Shown piece by piece: positions 35,397 through 44,278 of a stretch of 64,000 bases of DNA. The translations under genes and the position numbers were made by a program. Source of the stretch: Tenacibaculum sp. 1_MG-2023 (GTDB taxonomy: Bacteria > Bacteroidota > Bacteroidia > Flavobacteriales > Flavobacteriaceae). Position 1 is the stretch's first letter. The number at the start of each line of letters is the position of its first letter. The stretch is taken from contig NZ_JAUORH010000016.1 in the NCBI RefSeq assembly GCF_030547425.1, positions 18,182 through 82,181 of the forward strand. Direction: 5' to 3'. The notes beneath the pieces were generated by a model, which saw only the letters and a list, made by a program, of their open reading frames with translations, did no database searches and was not told where the DNA came from.

Positions 35397-37160
35397 TTAT
35401 TTAACTCCATGCATTAATTTTTTAATTACTGGATTTAAAGCTATAACTAATAAACCTGCTATTGTTGGTACTATCGTAAAAATTAAAAAGAACGTTGATA
35501 AACTGTATTCTTTAGTAATATTTTCGATTTGACCTCCAAATACTGCTGCTAACTTGTTTCCTATTGCAATAGCTAAGTACCACATACCAAACATAAATGC
35601 AATCATACGTGCTGGTACTAATTTAGAAACATAAGAAAGTCCTACTGGTGATAAGCATAATTCACCTAATGTATGGAATAGATATGCTAAGATTAACCAC
35701 ACCATACTTACTTTTACTCCATCGGTAATTCCATAAGCTCCAAAAGCTAACAAACCGAATCCGACAGCCATAATAATTAAACCTAAGCCATATTTAACAG
35801 CTGCAGACGGATTGTATTTTGAATCCCACCACTTAGAGAATAAATTAGCAAAGGCTATGATAAAAAATGAGTTTAAGATTGAGAACCATGATACTGTAAT
35901 TTCTGAAGCTTCTGCAGAAAACTCAGCATATAACATCCATCCTACTAACACCCAAACTCCTAAGAAACATATAGCCAAAACAAAGTTTGATACTGGAATT
36001 CTTTTACCTGTCTCTTTTCCTAATAAATACAACACCCATGTAATAATTACTAAAGGAATTACTGTTAATAATGTATTTACGATGTTAAAAATTGTTTGTG
36101 CATTTCCTGTTAAAACTCTGTCAACATTATCACGAGCAAAAAGTATTAATGAAGTTGCCCCTTGCTCGAAACTCATCCAAAAGAAAACTGTGAAAAATGC
36201 GAAAATAATTACTGCTATCATCCTGTCTCTAACAACTTTTGTATATCGAGATATACGAGAAATTGTTAAAAACAAAAAGACAGCTAAACCAAACAACACT
36301 GCTACATACTGTCCATCAAAATCTCCTACTTTTAACGCACCAAAAACATCTATTCCTCCAATTTTTGATAATGGATCATTAATTGCATACCCTAAACCAA
36401 TTACTGAAGAAATAACGATTAAAATTTTATCTAAGCTTGTAAAAGGGTTTGCTTTGTCACTTTCATTAGTCGTTTCTACAACAGACACTTCACTACTTTC
36501 TTCCTTTTCTTCTGTAGAAGGAACATCGCCAATAGTACCAAATAATGGTTTCGCTAACCAAAATTGTAGAGTCCCAAATAACATAAAAATTCCTGCTAAA
36601 CCGAATCCCCAAGACCAACCTACTTTTTCAGCTAAATATCCGCATAACATCATTCCGAAAAATGCTCCCGCATTAACTCCCATATAGAAAATGGTATAAG
36701 CACCATCTTTCTTTTCTGGTAAATCTTTATACATTTCAGAAATAATAGAAGTCATATTAGGTTTAAAGAAACCTGTACCTATTACTAATAAAGCCAACCC
36801 TACGTATAGCCAAAACTCTGTTTCAATTGCCATAGCAGCATGCCCTAAAGTCATAATTATCGACCCTATAACCACTGCCCAACGATATCCTGTTAATTTA
36901 TCAGCTATAATACCTCCTAAAATTGGTGTTAAGTACAACAACATTGCATAGGTCCCAAATAATGCCCCTGCGTTTTCTGCAGACCATTCCCAACCTGGGT
37001 TAGCTCCAACTGCTGCTGCTGTTAAAAAGTTTATTAATAATACACGCATTCCATAAAACGAAAAACGCTCCCACATTTCTGTAAAAAACAGGACAAATAA
37101 CCCAGATGGATGCCCTAATACCTTAGATTTAAAAAAATCATTTGATGTAACTGAACTCAT
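35397..37160 (-). CDS. Peptide MFS transporter (POT/PTR family)
   Basis: 587 residues and about 12-14 membrane helices. POT motif FFTEMWERFSFYGMRVLL (ExxER, proton coupling and peptide binding), GGIIADKLTGYRWAVVIGSIIM and GTGFFKPNMTSIISEMY. Imports di- and tripeptides with protons. A paralogue lies directly upstream; this copy has a ~70-residue longer central loop (TEEKEESSEVSVVETTNESDK). Separate hairpin terminators follow each copy, so the two may be transcribed to different levels. Confidence 0.95.
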   Translation of the reverse strand: MSSVTSNDFFKSKVLGHPSGLFVLFFTEMWERFSFYGMRVLLINFLTAAAVGANPGWEWSAENAGALFGTYAMLLYLTPILGGIIADKLTGYRWAVVIGSIIMTLGHAAMAIETEFWLYVGLALLVIGTGFFKPNMTSIISEMYKDLPEKKDGAYTIFYMGVNAGAFFGMMLCGYLAEKVGWSWGFGLAGIFMLFGTLQFWLAKPLFGTIGDVPSTEEKEESSEVSVVETTNESDKANPFTSLDKILIVISSVIGLGYAINDPLSKIGGIDVFGALKVGDFDGQYVAVLFGLAVFLFLTISRISRYTKVVRDRMIAVIIFAFFTVFFWMSFEQGATSLILFARDNVDRVLTGNAQTIFNIVNTLLTVIPLVIITWVLYLLGKETGKRIPVSNFVLAICFLGVWVLVGWMLYAEFSAEASEITVSWFSILNSFFIIAFANLFSKWWDSKYNPSAAVKYGLGLIIMAVGFGLLAFGAYGITDGVKVSMVWLILAYLFHTLGELCLSPVGLSYVSKLVPARMIAFMFGMWYLAIAIGNKLAAVFGGQIENITKEYSLSTFFLIFTIVPTIAGLLVIALNPVIKKLMHGVK

Positions 37161-37185
37161 ATTTATTTATCGTTTATATATAACA

Positions 37186-37214
37186 AACCTCATGATAAAA
37201 ACTATCATGAGGTT
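37186..37214 (-). terminator. Hairpin after the second POT transporter
   Basis: AACCTCATGATA, 5-nt loop, TATCATGAGGTT: a perfect 12-bp stem located between the two POT genes. The following T-run is poor (TTTGTTAT), so it may only attenuate read-through. Confidence 0.65.
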
Positions 37215-37226
37215 AAATGTTCCTTA

Positions 37227-38771
37227 TTATTTTACTCCGTGCATTAACTTTTTAAGTGGGAAACTTAAAAGGAATAGTACTATACCTCCTCCTATTGGAA
37301 TCCAAACTAAGATGTTAAAGAAATCAGACATAGAAGATTCTTGAGCTATCTTTTCCATATAACTTGAAAAAGTACCTGCAATCATATTACCCATGGCAGA
37401 GGCAAAAAACCAAATACCAAACATAATACCTAATAATCTTTTTGGTGATAATTTATTTACATAAGAAAGTCCAACTGGTGATAAACTTAACTCTCCCATA
37501 GTATGTAATAGGTAAGCTAAAACTAAAAAGATCATACTAGCCTTTTGTATGGAATCTCCTCCAACATTTGCTGCTCCAAACACCATTGGTATAAAACCTA
37601 ATCCAAGTAATATTAATCCAATAGCAAACTTTTGAGGTCCGTTAGGGTTGTATTTTGTTTTTGCTAATTTTTGCCAAACCCAAGAAAATAATGGCGCTAA
37701 AGTGAAGATAAATAACGCATTTAAACTTTGAAACCATGTTGCTGGCACCTCAGGGTTTTCGTTAAAAAACTGATTATAAATCATATACCCAATAATTCCC
37801 CACAAAATAACAACACTTAGTGCCATAAACATCATTGCTGTAGCATACATTTTACCAATTGCTTTAAACATTCCTATAAATAACCATGTTAAAATTATTA
37901 CTGGTAAAGCTGATAGTAAAGCTCCGAAAATTTTAAAAATAATTACTCCTGTTCCTTCTAAACTTCTATCGGTATATTCACTTGCAAAAATATTCATACT
38001 TGAACCTGCTTGCTCAAAAGCTGCCCAGAAAAAGATAGAGAAAAATGCTAAAACACCAACAACTATTAACCTCTGAGTTTCAACTTTTGTTAATGGCTTT
38101 TTTTCTGTTTCTGTAGTTTCTTTAGAAACTTCTTTCTTTGGTGCTAATCCAATTTCTCCAAACATTTTTTGTGCTAAATGAAACTGGATTAATCCTATAA
38201 ACATAAATATACCTGCTAATCCAAAACCATAATGCCAACCTAGGGTTTCTCCTAAATAACCACATAAAATTGATCCCAAGAAAGCTCCTACGTTAATTCC
38301 TTGATAAAAAATAGTATATCCTGAATCTTTTTTATCACTTCCTTCTGGGTATAATTGCCCTACAATTGAAGAAATATTTGGCTTAAAAAAACCATTTCCT
38401 ATAATTAATAAACCAAGTCCTAGGTAAAACGCTGGCATCGGTTCAAAAGCTAACGATAGGTGCCCTAAAGTCATTAATATAGCACCTATGATAATTGCTT
38501 TTCTAAATCCTAAAATTTTATCGGCTATAATTCCTCCAATAATTGGAGTAATATAAACAAGCATTGTATACCAACCGTATAAACTACTAGCGTCGCTTTT
38601 AGTCCATCCTAAACCTGGATTATCACTTGCTACTTCGCTAATTAAATATAAAACCAGTAAAGCTCTCATACCGTAGTATGAAAAACGTTCCCACATTTCT
38701 GTAAAGAACAACATAAATAATCCTACTGGGTGTCCAAATATTTCCCGTTCGGTTGCTATATTTTTAGCCAT
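37227..38771 (-). CDS. Peptide MFS transporter (POT/PTR family), second copy
   Basis: 514 residues. Same hallmarks as the neighbouring copy: FFTEMWERFSYYGMRALLVLYL, GGIIADKILGFRKAIIIGAILM, GNGFFKPNISSIVGQLYPEG. Starts 16 bp after the stop of the S9 peptidase, making a peptidase-transporter operon that couples extracytoplasmic dipeptide release with uptake. Confidence 0.95.
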   Translation of the reverse strand: MAKNIATEREIFGHPVGLFMLFFTEMWERFSYYGMRALLVLYLISEVASDNPGLGWTKSDASSLYGWYTMLVYITPIIGGIIADKILGFRKAIIIGAILMTLGHLSLAFEPMPAFYLGLGLLIIGNGFFKPNISSIVGQLYPEGSDKKDSGYTIFYQGINVGAFLGSILCGYLGETLGWHYGFGLAGIFMFIGLIQFHLAQKMFGEIGLAPKKEVSKETTETEKKPLTKVETQRLIVVGVLAFFSIFFWAAFEQAGSSMNIFASEYTDRSLEGTGVIIFKIFGALLSALPVIILTWLFIGMFKAIGKMYATAMMFMALSVVILWGIIGYMIYNQFFNENPEVPATWFQSLNALFIFTLAPLFSWVWQKLAKTKYNPNGPQKFAIGLILLGLGFIPMVFGAANVGGDSIQKASMIFLVLAYLLHTMGELSLSPVGLSYVNKLSPKRLLGIMFGIWFFASAMGNMIAGTFSSYMEKIAQESSMSDFFNILVWIPIGGGIVLFLLSFPLKKLMHGVK

Positions 38772-38787
38772 AATATATTGTTTTAGT

Positions 38788-40935
38788 TTATAAGTTGTTT
38801 TTAATAAAGTTGGTCATTTTGGTATACAGGTGTAAACGATTGTTGCCTCCATAAATACCATGATTCTTATCTGGATACATTCCCCATTCAAATTGCTTAT
38901 TTGCTTGAATTAAAGCCTCTGCCATTCTATAAGCATTTTGAACATGTACATTGTCATCACCAGTTCCGTGAATTAGTAAATATTTTCCTTTTAATAACTC
39001 TGGATAATTTAATGGTGAGTTATCATCATATCCTGTTGGATTTTCCTCTGGTGTACGCATGTAACGCTCTGTATAAATTGTGTCGTAAAAACGCCATGTA
39101 GTAACTGGAGCTACTGCAATTGCTGCAGCAAAAACATCATTTCCTTTCAATAAACAGTTAGTACTCATATGTCCTCCAAAAGACCATCCCCAAATACCAA
39201 TTCTATTCGCGTCAACATACGGTAATTTTGCTAACTCTTTAGCCACAGAGATTTGGTCTTCAGTTTCATGCTTTACCAAGTTCATGTAAGTAACTTTCTT
39301 AAAATCACGACCTTTAAAGCCTGTTCCTCTACCATCAACACAAACAACTATATAACCGTCTTGTGCTAACATTTGATGCCAATAATCGTTAGAACCGTTC
39401 CAGCTGTTTTTTACATTTTGAGAACCTGGTCCTGAGTATTGATACATTAACACTGGATATTTTTTACTTGTGTCAAAATTTGCAGGTTTGATAGTGTACA
39501 TATTTAATTCGTTTCCATTTACATTAATTGTAGAAAACTCTTTTTTACTTAAATTATATCCTGCAATAGTTTCTTTTAAGACGGCATTATCTTTTATAGT
39601 TTTTAACACCTTTCCTTCATCATTTCTTAACGTATACACTGGTGGTGTATTTACGTCAGAAAAAGTATTAATAAAGTAGTGCATGTTTTTGCTAAAAGAA
39701 CCGTTGTTTGTTCCTTTAGGATTACTTAATAACTTTTTGTTTTTACCATTTAAAGAAATACTATATACTCCTCTATTAATAGAACCATTTTCTACTGACT
39801 GATAATAAATAGTTTTCTTATCAGCATTGTATCCATAATAGGAAGTAACTTCCCAGTTTCCTTTAGTTACTTGATTCAATAACTTACCGTCCTTATCATA
39901 GTGATAAATATGGTTGTATCCATCTTTTTCACTTGTCCAAATAAAACTATTATCATCTAAGAAAGTTAAATCATCTGTAATATCTACATAAGCTTTATCA
40001 GTTTCATTTAAAACAACTGAACTATTAAAAGTAGTTGCGTCAACAAAATACATTTTTAAATCGTTTTGATTACGGTTTAATGTTCTAACTGCTAAAATAT
40101 TTGGATTGTTTGTCCAATTTATTCTTGGAATATATTCATAATCTCCAACTCTAATTTCAGCCGTTTTATTAGTTGCTAATGAAAATATACGCAAAGCTAC
40201 TTTAGCATTTTCTTCACCAGCCTTTGGATATTTAAACACATGCTGTGTTGGATACTTTTCTTTTCCATATACGTCCATTGAAAAAGTTTTAACTTTACTT
40301 TCATCAAAACGTAAATATGCTAAATTTTTACTGTCTTTACTCCATTCAAATGCTTTTACGAAACCAAATTCCTCTTCATAAACCCAATCAGTAATACCGT
40401 TAATGATTTCATTCTTTTTACCACTATTGGTAATTTGAATTACAATATTGGCGTCTGAATAATCTTTAATAAATAAATTGTTGTCTTTAGCGTACGCTAT
40501 TTTTTTACTGTCAGGAGAAAAAGTTGGCTCCTGAATATCTTCTCCTATTAAGTCTAATGATTTTGTAGCTATATCATACACATAGAATGTACCTAAATAT
40601 GAATGACGAAAAATTTGTTTGAAGTTTGTTCCTAAAATTAATTTAGTCTCATCGTTGTTAAAGCTATATGATTGAAAATATTCTAATCCAGCTAAATCTT
40701 TACTATCAACTATAGTTGCTACTTTTTCTAAAGTTTCGTAGCTATATTTATCTACAGTAGAACTACCTTCTCCATAATTCAATAGCGAATAAAAATCTCC
40801 ATTCATAGAATTTAAAGAGTTCATATAATCGGCTCTAAACGTGCCTTTTCGCCATATATCCTCTAAAGAAATATCTTTTTTTTGAGCTTGTACCAGCGAA
40901 GATATTCCTATAAACAATAGTAATAATTTCTTCAT
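38788..40935 (-). CDS. Dipeptidyl-peptidase IV-like S9 serine peptidase
   Basis: 715 residues from ATG 40935 (MKKLLLLFIGISSLVQAQ, a clear signal peptide). The frame is open upstream to 41115, but that extension lacks a signal peptide and would overlap the divergent HMG-CoA reductase. N-terminal beta-propeller (DPPIV_N) with WVYEEEFGFVKAFEWSKDSKNLAYLRFDE (the Glu pair that anchors the peptide N-terminus), C-terminal alpha/beta hydrolase with nucleophile Ser585 in GIWGWSFGGHMS, Asp in HGTGDDNVH and His in PDKNHGIYGG. Releases N-terminal dipeptides, probably X-Pro/Ala. Operon with two POT transporters. Confidence 0.95.
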   Translation of the reverse strand: MKKLLLLFIGISSLVQAQKKDISLEDIWRKGTFRADYMNSLNSMNGDFYSLLNYGEGSSTVDKYSYETLEKVATIVDSKDLAGLEYFQSYSFNNDETKLILGTNFKQIFRHSYLGTFYVYDIATKSLDLIGEDIQEPTFSPDSKKIAYAKDNNLFIKDYSDANIVIQITNSGKKNEIINGITDWVYEEEFGFVKAFEWSKDSKNLAYLRFDESKVKTFSMDVYGKEKYPTQHVFKYPKAGEENAKVALRIFSLATNKTAEIRVGDYEYIPRINWTNNPNILAVRTLNRNQNDLKMYFVDATTFNSSVVLNETDKAYVDITDDLTFLDDNSFIWTSEKDGYNHIYHYDKDGKLLNQVTKGNWEVTSYYGYNADKKTIYYQSVENGSINRGVYSISLNGKNKKLLSNPKGTNNGSFSKNMHYFINTFSDVNTPPVYTLRNDEGKVLKTIKDNAVLKETIAGYNLSKKEFSTINVNGNELNMYTIKPANFDTSKKYPVLMYQYSGPGSQNVKNSWNGSNDYWHQMLAQDGYIVVCVDGRGTGFKGRDFKKVTYMNLVKHETEDQISVAKELAKLPYVDANRIGIWGWSFGGHMSTNCLLKGNDVFAAAIAVAPVTTWRFYDTIYTERYMRTPEENPTGYDDNSPLNYPELLKGKYLLIHGTGDDNVHVQNAYRMAEALIQANKQFEWGMYPDKNHGIYGGNNRLHLYTKMTNFIKNNL

Positions 40936-41047
40936 GTTAAGTTGTTGTTTATCTAAAAAGTTTGCCAAGTTTACGGAAAAATAGCCAAAAATCCCCTCAA
41001 AAAAATCATAAAAACCAAATAACACAACCATTTTAACATGATTCACG

Positions 41048-41055
41048 TATCTTTG
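41048..41055 (+). promoter_or_regulatory. Putative -7 element for the HMG-CoA reductase gene
   Basis: TATCTTTG, full match to TAnnTTTG, 22 bp before the ATG at 41078. No clear -33 TTG at the expected spacing. Confidence 0.45.
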
Positions 41056-41077
41056 AGCCATCAAAAAAGAATTGAGA

Positions 41078-42808
41078 ATGTCTAAAACGATCTCTGGTTT
41101 TTCTAAACTTACCAAAGAAGAAAAAATAGACTGGTTGGCAAAAACTTACTTTAACAATCAACCAGAAATTACACAAACTATTAAGCAATATTGGAATGTA
41201 GATGATAAGCTACAACAATTGCATGATGATTTTATTGAAAATACAATTTCTAACTTTTATATGCCTTACGGTATTGCTCCTAATTTTATTATTAACGGAC
41301 GCAGTTACGTAATACCAATGGTAGTTGAAGAAAGCTCTGTAGTTGCTGCTGCTTCTTTAGTTGCTAAATTTTGGAATACTCGTGGTGGGTTTAAAACCGA
41401 GGTGATTTCTACTACCAAAATTGGTCAAGTGCATTTTATGTATGCTGGTAACAAAAAAGAGTTAGAAACCTATTTTAATCAAAAAAAAACAGAATTATAC
41501 GCAGCTACCGAATCCATTACCAAAAACATGGAAAAACGTGGTGGCGGAATATTAGATATTCAACTAGTTGATAAAACAGATAAGCTTGCAAATTACTATC
41601 AATTACATGTTACTTTTGAAACGAAAGATAGTATGGGAGCCAATTTCATCAACTCTTGTTTAGAAGCTATTGCAAGAACTTTTAGAAAAGACGATATTGA
41701 AATAGTTATGAGCATTCTTTCTAACTACGTTCCTGAATGTTTAGTTAGAGCGGAAGTAAGCTGTAAAGTAACCGAATTAGGCGGAAAGAATCCTGAGAAG
41801 TTTGCTCAAAAGTTTGAACAGGCTGTTAAAATCGCAGAAGTAGAACCCTATCGTGCAGTTACGCACAACAAAGGTATTATGAACGGAATCGATGCTGTTG
41901 TATTGGCTACAGGTAACGATTTTAGAGCGATTGAAGCGGGTGCACATGCGTATGCTTCAAAAGACGGACAATATAAAAGCCTAACACACTGTGAAGTAAA
42001 AGACGGTATTTTTAGGTTTTGGATTGAAATCCCTTTAGCATTAGGAACTGTGGGTGGTTTAACTGCCTTACACCCAATGGCAAAATTATCGTTAGACATG
42101 ATGCAAAAACCAAGCGCACGCATCTTAATGCAAATTATTGCTTCCGCTGGTTTAGCTCAGAATTTTGCTGCTTTACGTGCCTTAACTACTAAAGGAATTC
42201 AACATGGGCATATGAAAATGCACTTGATGAATATTTTAAATCAACACAAAGCTACTAATGAAGAAAAAGAAGTTGTAGCTACCTATTTTGAAGACAGAAC
42301 AGCCTCACATAGTGCTGTGGTTGAAAAGCTCAACGAGTTACGTAAGCCCAAAGTACAATGGGTAGATTTTTTAAGTGAGGAAGGAGTACGTAGTACACTT
42401 GCTAATTTAAAAACTGATGCTAAACCTTTATTTGGAAAAATGAAAGGACAACACATGGTAGAGCATTTAAGCATAGTTACTCAAATTGCTAACGGAAATT
42501 GGAATGTTGATATTTATGTTCCAGACGATAAAGCGGCTCGAAGAAAGCCGTTTTTAAACTCTGATAGCGAATTACAAATCGGGTTTAAAGCTCCATTTTT
42601 ATCTGAAGACCCAACTCCTTTGAAGTTTAATTCAATGGAAGAAGCTATTGATGATTTGATTGAGCAAGTGCAGCACTTCGAAAGTGTTTTTAATGAAAAC
42701 CCAAACCGAACAGTTGTACATCCTTTTTTTGGAGAACTAGATTACGAATACTGGAAAAAGTTTCAAGTAAAACACTTTACACATCATTTTAAACAATTTG
42801 GATTGTGA
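41078..42808 (+). CDS. Class II-type HMG-CoA reductase fused to a DinB/DUF1569-like domain
   Basis: 576 residues from ATG 41078 (a TTG at 41072 would add two). The first ~430 residues are a class II-type HMG-CoA reductase: VEESSVVAAASLVAKFW, catalytic Lys in THNKGIMNGIDAVVLATGND, Asp in the same block (GNDFRAIEAG) and late catalytic His in GIQHGHMKMHLMNI. The last ~145 residues (KPLFGKMKGQHMVEHLSIV ... VHPFFGELDYEYWKKFQVKHFTHHFKQFG) look like a DinB/DUF1569 four-helix domain with its usual HPFFG and HxxHHxxQF ends. Makes mevalonate from HMG-CoA. The stop codon TGA lies inside a palindromic repeat. Confidence 0.9.
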   Translation: MSKTISGFSKLTKEEKIDWLAKTYFNNQPEITQTIKQYWNVDDKLQQLHDDFIENTISNFYMPYGIAPNFIINGRSYVIPMVVEESSVVAAASLVAKFWNTRGGFKTEVISTTKIGQVHFMYAGNKKELETYFNQKKTELYAATESITKNMEKRGGGILDIQLVDKTDKLANYYQLHVTFETKDSMGANFINSCLEAIARTFRKDDIEIVMSILSNYVPECLVRAEVSCKVTELGGKNPEKFAQKFEQAVKIAEVEPYRAVTHNKGIMNGIDAVVLATGNDFRAIEAGAHAYASKDGQYKSLTHCEVKDGIFRFWIEIPLALGTVGGLTALHPMAKLSLDMMQKPSARILMQIIASAGLAQNFAALRALTTKGIQHGHMKMHLMNILNQHKATNEEKEVVATYFEDRTASHSAVVEKLNELRKPKVQWVDFLSEEGVRSTLANLKTDAKPLFGKMKGQHMVEHLSIVTQIANGNWNVDIYVPDDKAARRKPFLNSDSELQIGFKAPFLSEDPTPLKFNSMEEAIDDLIEQVQHFESVFNENPNRTVVHPFFGELDYEYWKKFQVKHFTHHFKQFGL

Positions 42809-42828
42809 CTTCGACTACGCTCAGTCAC
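42805..42828. repeat. Palindromic repeat, CTTCGACTACGCTC type, copy 1
   Basis: GTGACT-TCGACTACGCTC-AGTCAC: 6-bp inverted ends around a core. The core recurs at 43206-43220 (opposite strand) and 43727-43740. The HMG-CoA reductase stop codon is part of this element. Confidence 0.8.
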
Positions 42829-42850
42829 GGGTTAACATCAAAATTATTAA

Positions 42851-43174
42851 ATGCCTAAAGGTTTTGTTTACATACTAGAGTGCTCAGACGGAAGTTTCTA
42901 TACCGGTAGTACTATTAATCTAGAAAAAAGACTTAGCGAACACCAAAATGGTGAAGGTGCTCGCCACACTCAAAAAAGATCACCTCTTAGCTTAGTTTAT
43001 GTTGAAGAGTTCCTACAAATACATCAAGCTTTTTATAGAGAAAAACAAATTCAAGGTTGGTCTAGAGCTAAAAAGATAGCTTTAATCGATAATAATTATG
43101 AAATACTACCTAAACTTTCCGAATGTCAAAACGAAAGTCATTATAGAATTAAAAAAAGAAAAGGTTTAGTTTAA
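42851..43174 (+). CDS. GIY-YIG nuclease family protein
   Basis: 107 residues. GIY-YIG variant FVYILECSDGSFYTGSTINLEKRLSEHQNGEGARHTQKRSPLSLVY: YIL and YTG motifs, catalytic Arg and the H-N-G-xG-xxHT segment of the YhbQ/URI-type small proteins, followed by a conserved Glu (FYREKQIQGWSR). Likely DNA repair or unknown nuclease function. It is not mobile-element linked. Confidence 0.9.
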   Translation: MPKGFVYILECSDGSFYTGSTINLEKRLSEHQNGEGARHTQKRSPLSLVYVEEFLQIHQAFYREKQIQGWSRAKKIALIDNNYEILPKLSECQNESHYRIKKRKGLV

Positions 43175-43176
43175 AC

Positions 43177-44157
43177 ATGGAAGAAGACACAAACCAATGG
43201 GTAGCTGAGCGTAGTCGAAGCTATTCTAACGGAAAATTATTACTCACTGGAGAATATGCTGTTTTAGATGGTGCAACATCGTTAGCTGTCCCAACTAAGT
43301 TTGGACAAGATTTAATCGTTGAACTTATCAAAGAACCACAACTTATCTGGGGAAGTTTTACGCATACTGGAGAATGTTGGTTCGAGGCTTCTTTTGATTT
43401 GCCAAAACTACGTTTAACCTCAGCAACGTTTAATTCTGACAAAGAAGGAAGTGCTGAACTTATTGCTGAGACTTTACGAGATATTTTAAAAGAAGCTAAA
43501 CGTTTAAATCCAAAGTTTTTAAATACTGAACACGGTTTTGTTGTAAAAACGAATCTAACATTCCCTCAAAACTGGGGGTTAGGGAGTTCATCAACCTTAA
43601 TTAACAATATTGCTACATGGGCAAATGTAAATCCGTTTACTTTGCTTTGGAACGCTTTTTCTGGGAGTGGTTACGATATTGCTTGTGCAAAACACAATAC
43701 ACCAATTTTATATCAATTAAAAGTGACTTCGCCTACGCTCCGTCACCAACCAATAGTCAAAGAAGTAAATTTAAATCCACGTTTTTCTGAAGAATTGTTT
43801 TTTGTGCATTTGAACCAAAAACAGAATAGCAGAGAAGGGATTGCTCACTATAAAAAACACAAAGAAGAAGGAAAAACATTAATTCCTGAGATTGACAATT
43901 TAACTCAAGAATTTTTAAAAGCTAACACTTCTAAAGATTTAGAAAAAATCATTATTGAGCATGAGCACATCATTAGTTCAATTATAAAACAAGACACTGT
44001 AAAACAACGATTATTTTCTGACTATTTTGGTGAAGTAAAAAGTTTAGGCGCTTGGGGTGGTGATTTTATTTTAGCTACAGGAAATGAAGATACTACAAGC
44101 TATTTTCAACAAAAAGGATTCAATACGATCCTCACCTATAAAGAAATGATTTTATAA
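43177..44157 (+). CDS. GYDIA-type GHMP kinase, mevalonate pathway
   Basis: 326 residues. GHMP kinase fold: SNGKLLLTGEYAVLDGATSLAVPT, ATP loop PQNWGLGSSSTLINNIA and SGSGYDIACAKHNTPILYQL. Located among mevalonate genes and distinct from the mevalonate-kinase-like gene at 47824, so it may be the phosphomevalonate kinase; the assignment between the two is inference. Two palindromic repeat copies lie within the reading frame: 43203-43222, encoding AERSRSY near the N-terminus, and 43723-43746, encoding VTSPTLRHQ. Both keep the frame. The first ATG gives a short non-homologous N-terminus (MEEDTNQWVAERSRSY), so translation could really begin elsewhere. Confidence 0.85.
   Translation: MEEDTNQWVAERSRSYSNGKLLLTGEYAVLDGATSLAVPTKFGQDLIVELIKEPQLIWGSFTHTGECWFEASFDLPKLRLTSATFNSDKEGSAELIAETLRDILKEAKRLNPKFLNTEHGFVVKTNLTFPQNWGLGSSSTLINNIATWANVNPFTLLWNAFSGSGYDIACAKHNTPILYQLKVTSPTLRHQPIVKEVNLNPRFSEELFFVHLNQKQNSREGIAHYKKHKEEGKTLIPEIDNLTQEFLKANTSKDLEKIIIEHEHIISSIIKQDTVKQRLFSDYFGEVKSLGAWGGDFILATGNEDTTSYFQQKGFNTILTYKEMIL
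43203..43222. repeat. Palindromic repeat, CTTCGACTACGCTC type, copy 2 (inside CDS)
   Basis: AGCTGAGCGTAGTCGAAGCT; its core is the reverse complement of copy 1. It encodes part of the N-terminus of the GHMP kinase. Confidence 0.75.
43723..43746. repeat. Palindromic repeat, CTTCGACTACGCTC type, copy 3 (inside CDS)
   Basis: GTGAC-TTCGCCTACGCTCC-GTCAC: same orientation as copy 1 with one core change (GCC for GAC). In frame within the GHMP kinase, in a surface-like segment after YQLK. Confidence 0.75.
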
Positions 44158-44162
44158 AATTA

Positions 44163-44273
44163 AGTCTGTCACATCGAGTGAATTTATTGAAGAATGAAAT
44201 AAATTTGTATCGAGATGATTTAAAAAAGGTTCTCGATACAATTTTCTACCGAAAATTACTCGAACTGACATAA
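44163..44273. repeat. Long imperfect hairpin repeat between genes
   Basis: Outer arms CTGTCACATCGAGTGAATTT and AAATTACTCGAACTGACA, inner arms GTATCGAGA and TCTCGATAC. It fills nearly the whole 121-bp gap between the GHMP kinase and the flavoprotein gene. Resembles the CATCGAGT-type REP elements of flavobacteria. Confidence 0.65.
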
Positions 44274-44278
44274 AAAAG

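Noticed and set aside
35812..36687. 291-codon plus-strand frame opposite the POT transporter
   Set aside because: Antisense to a well-conserved membrane transporter; composition reflects the complementary strand of hydrophobic codons.
40936..41115. 60-residue N-terminal extension of the S9 peptidase
   Set aside because: It lacks a signal peptide, overlaps the divergent HMG-CoA reductase start, and ATG 40935 gives a perfect signal peptide.
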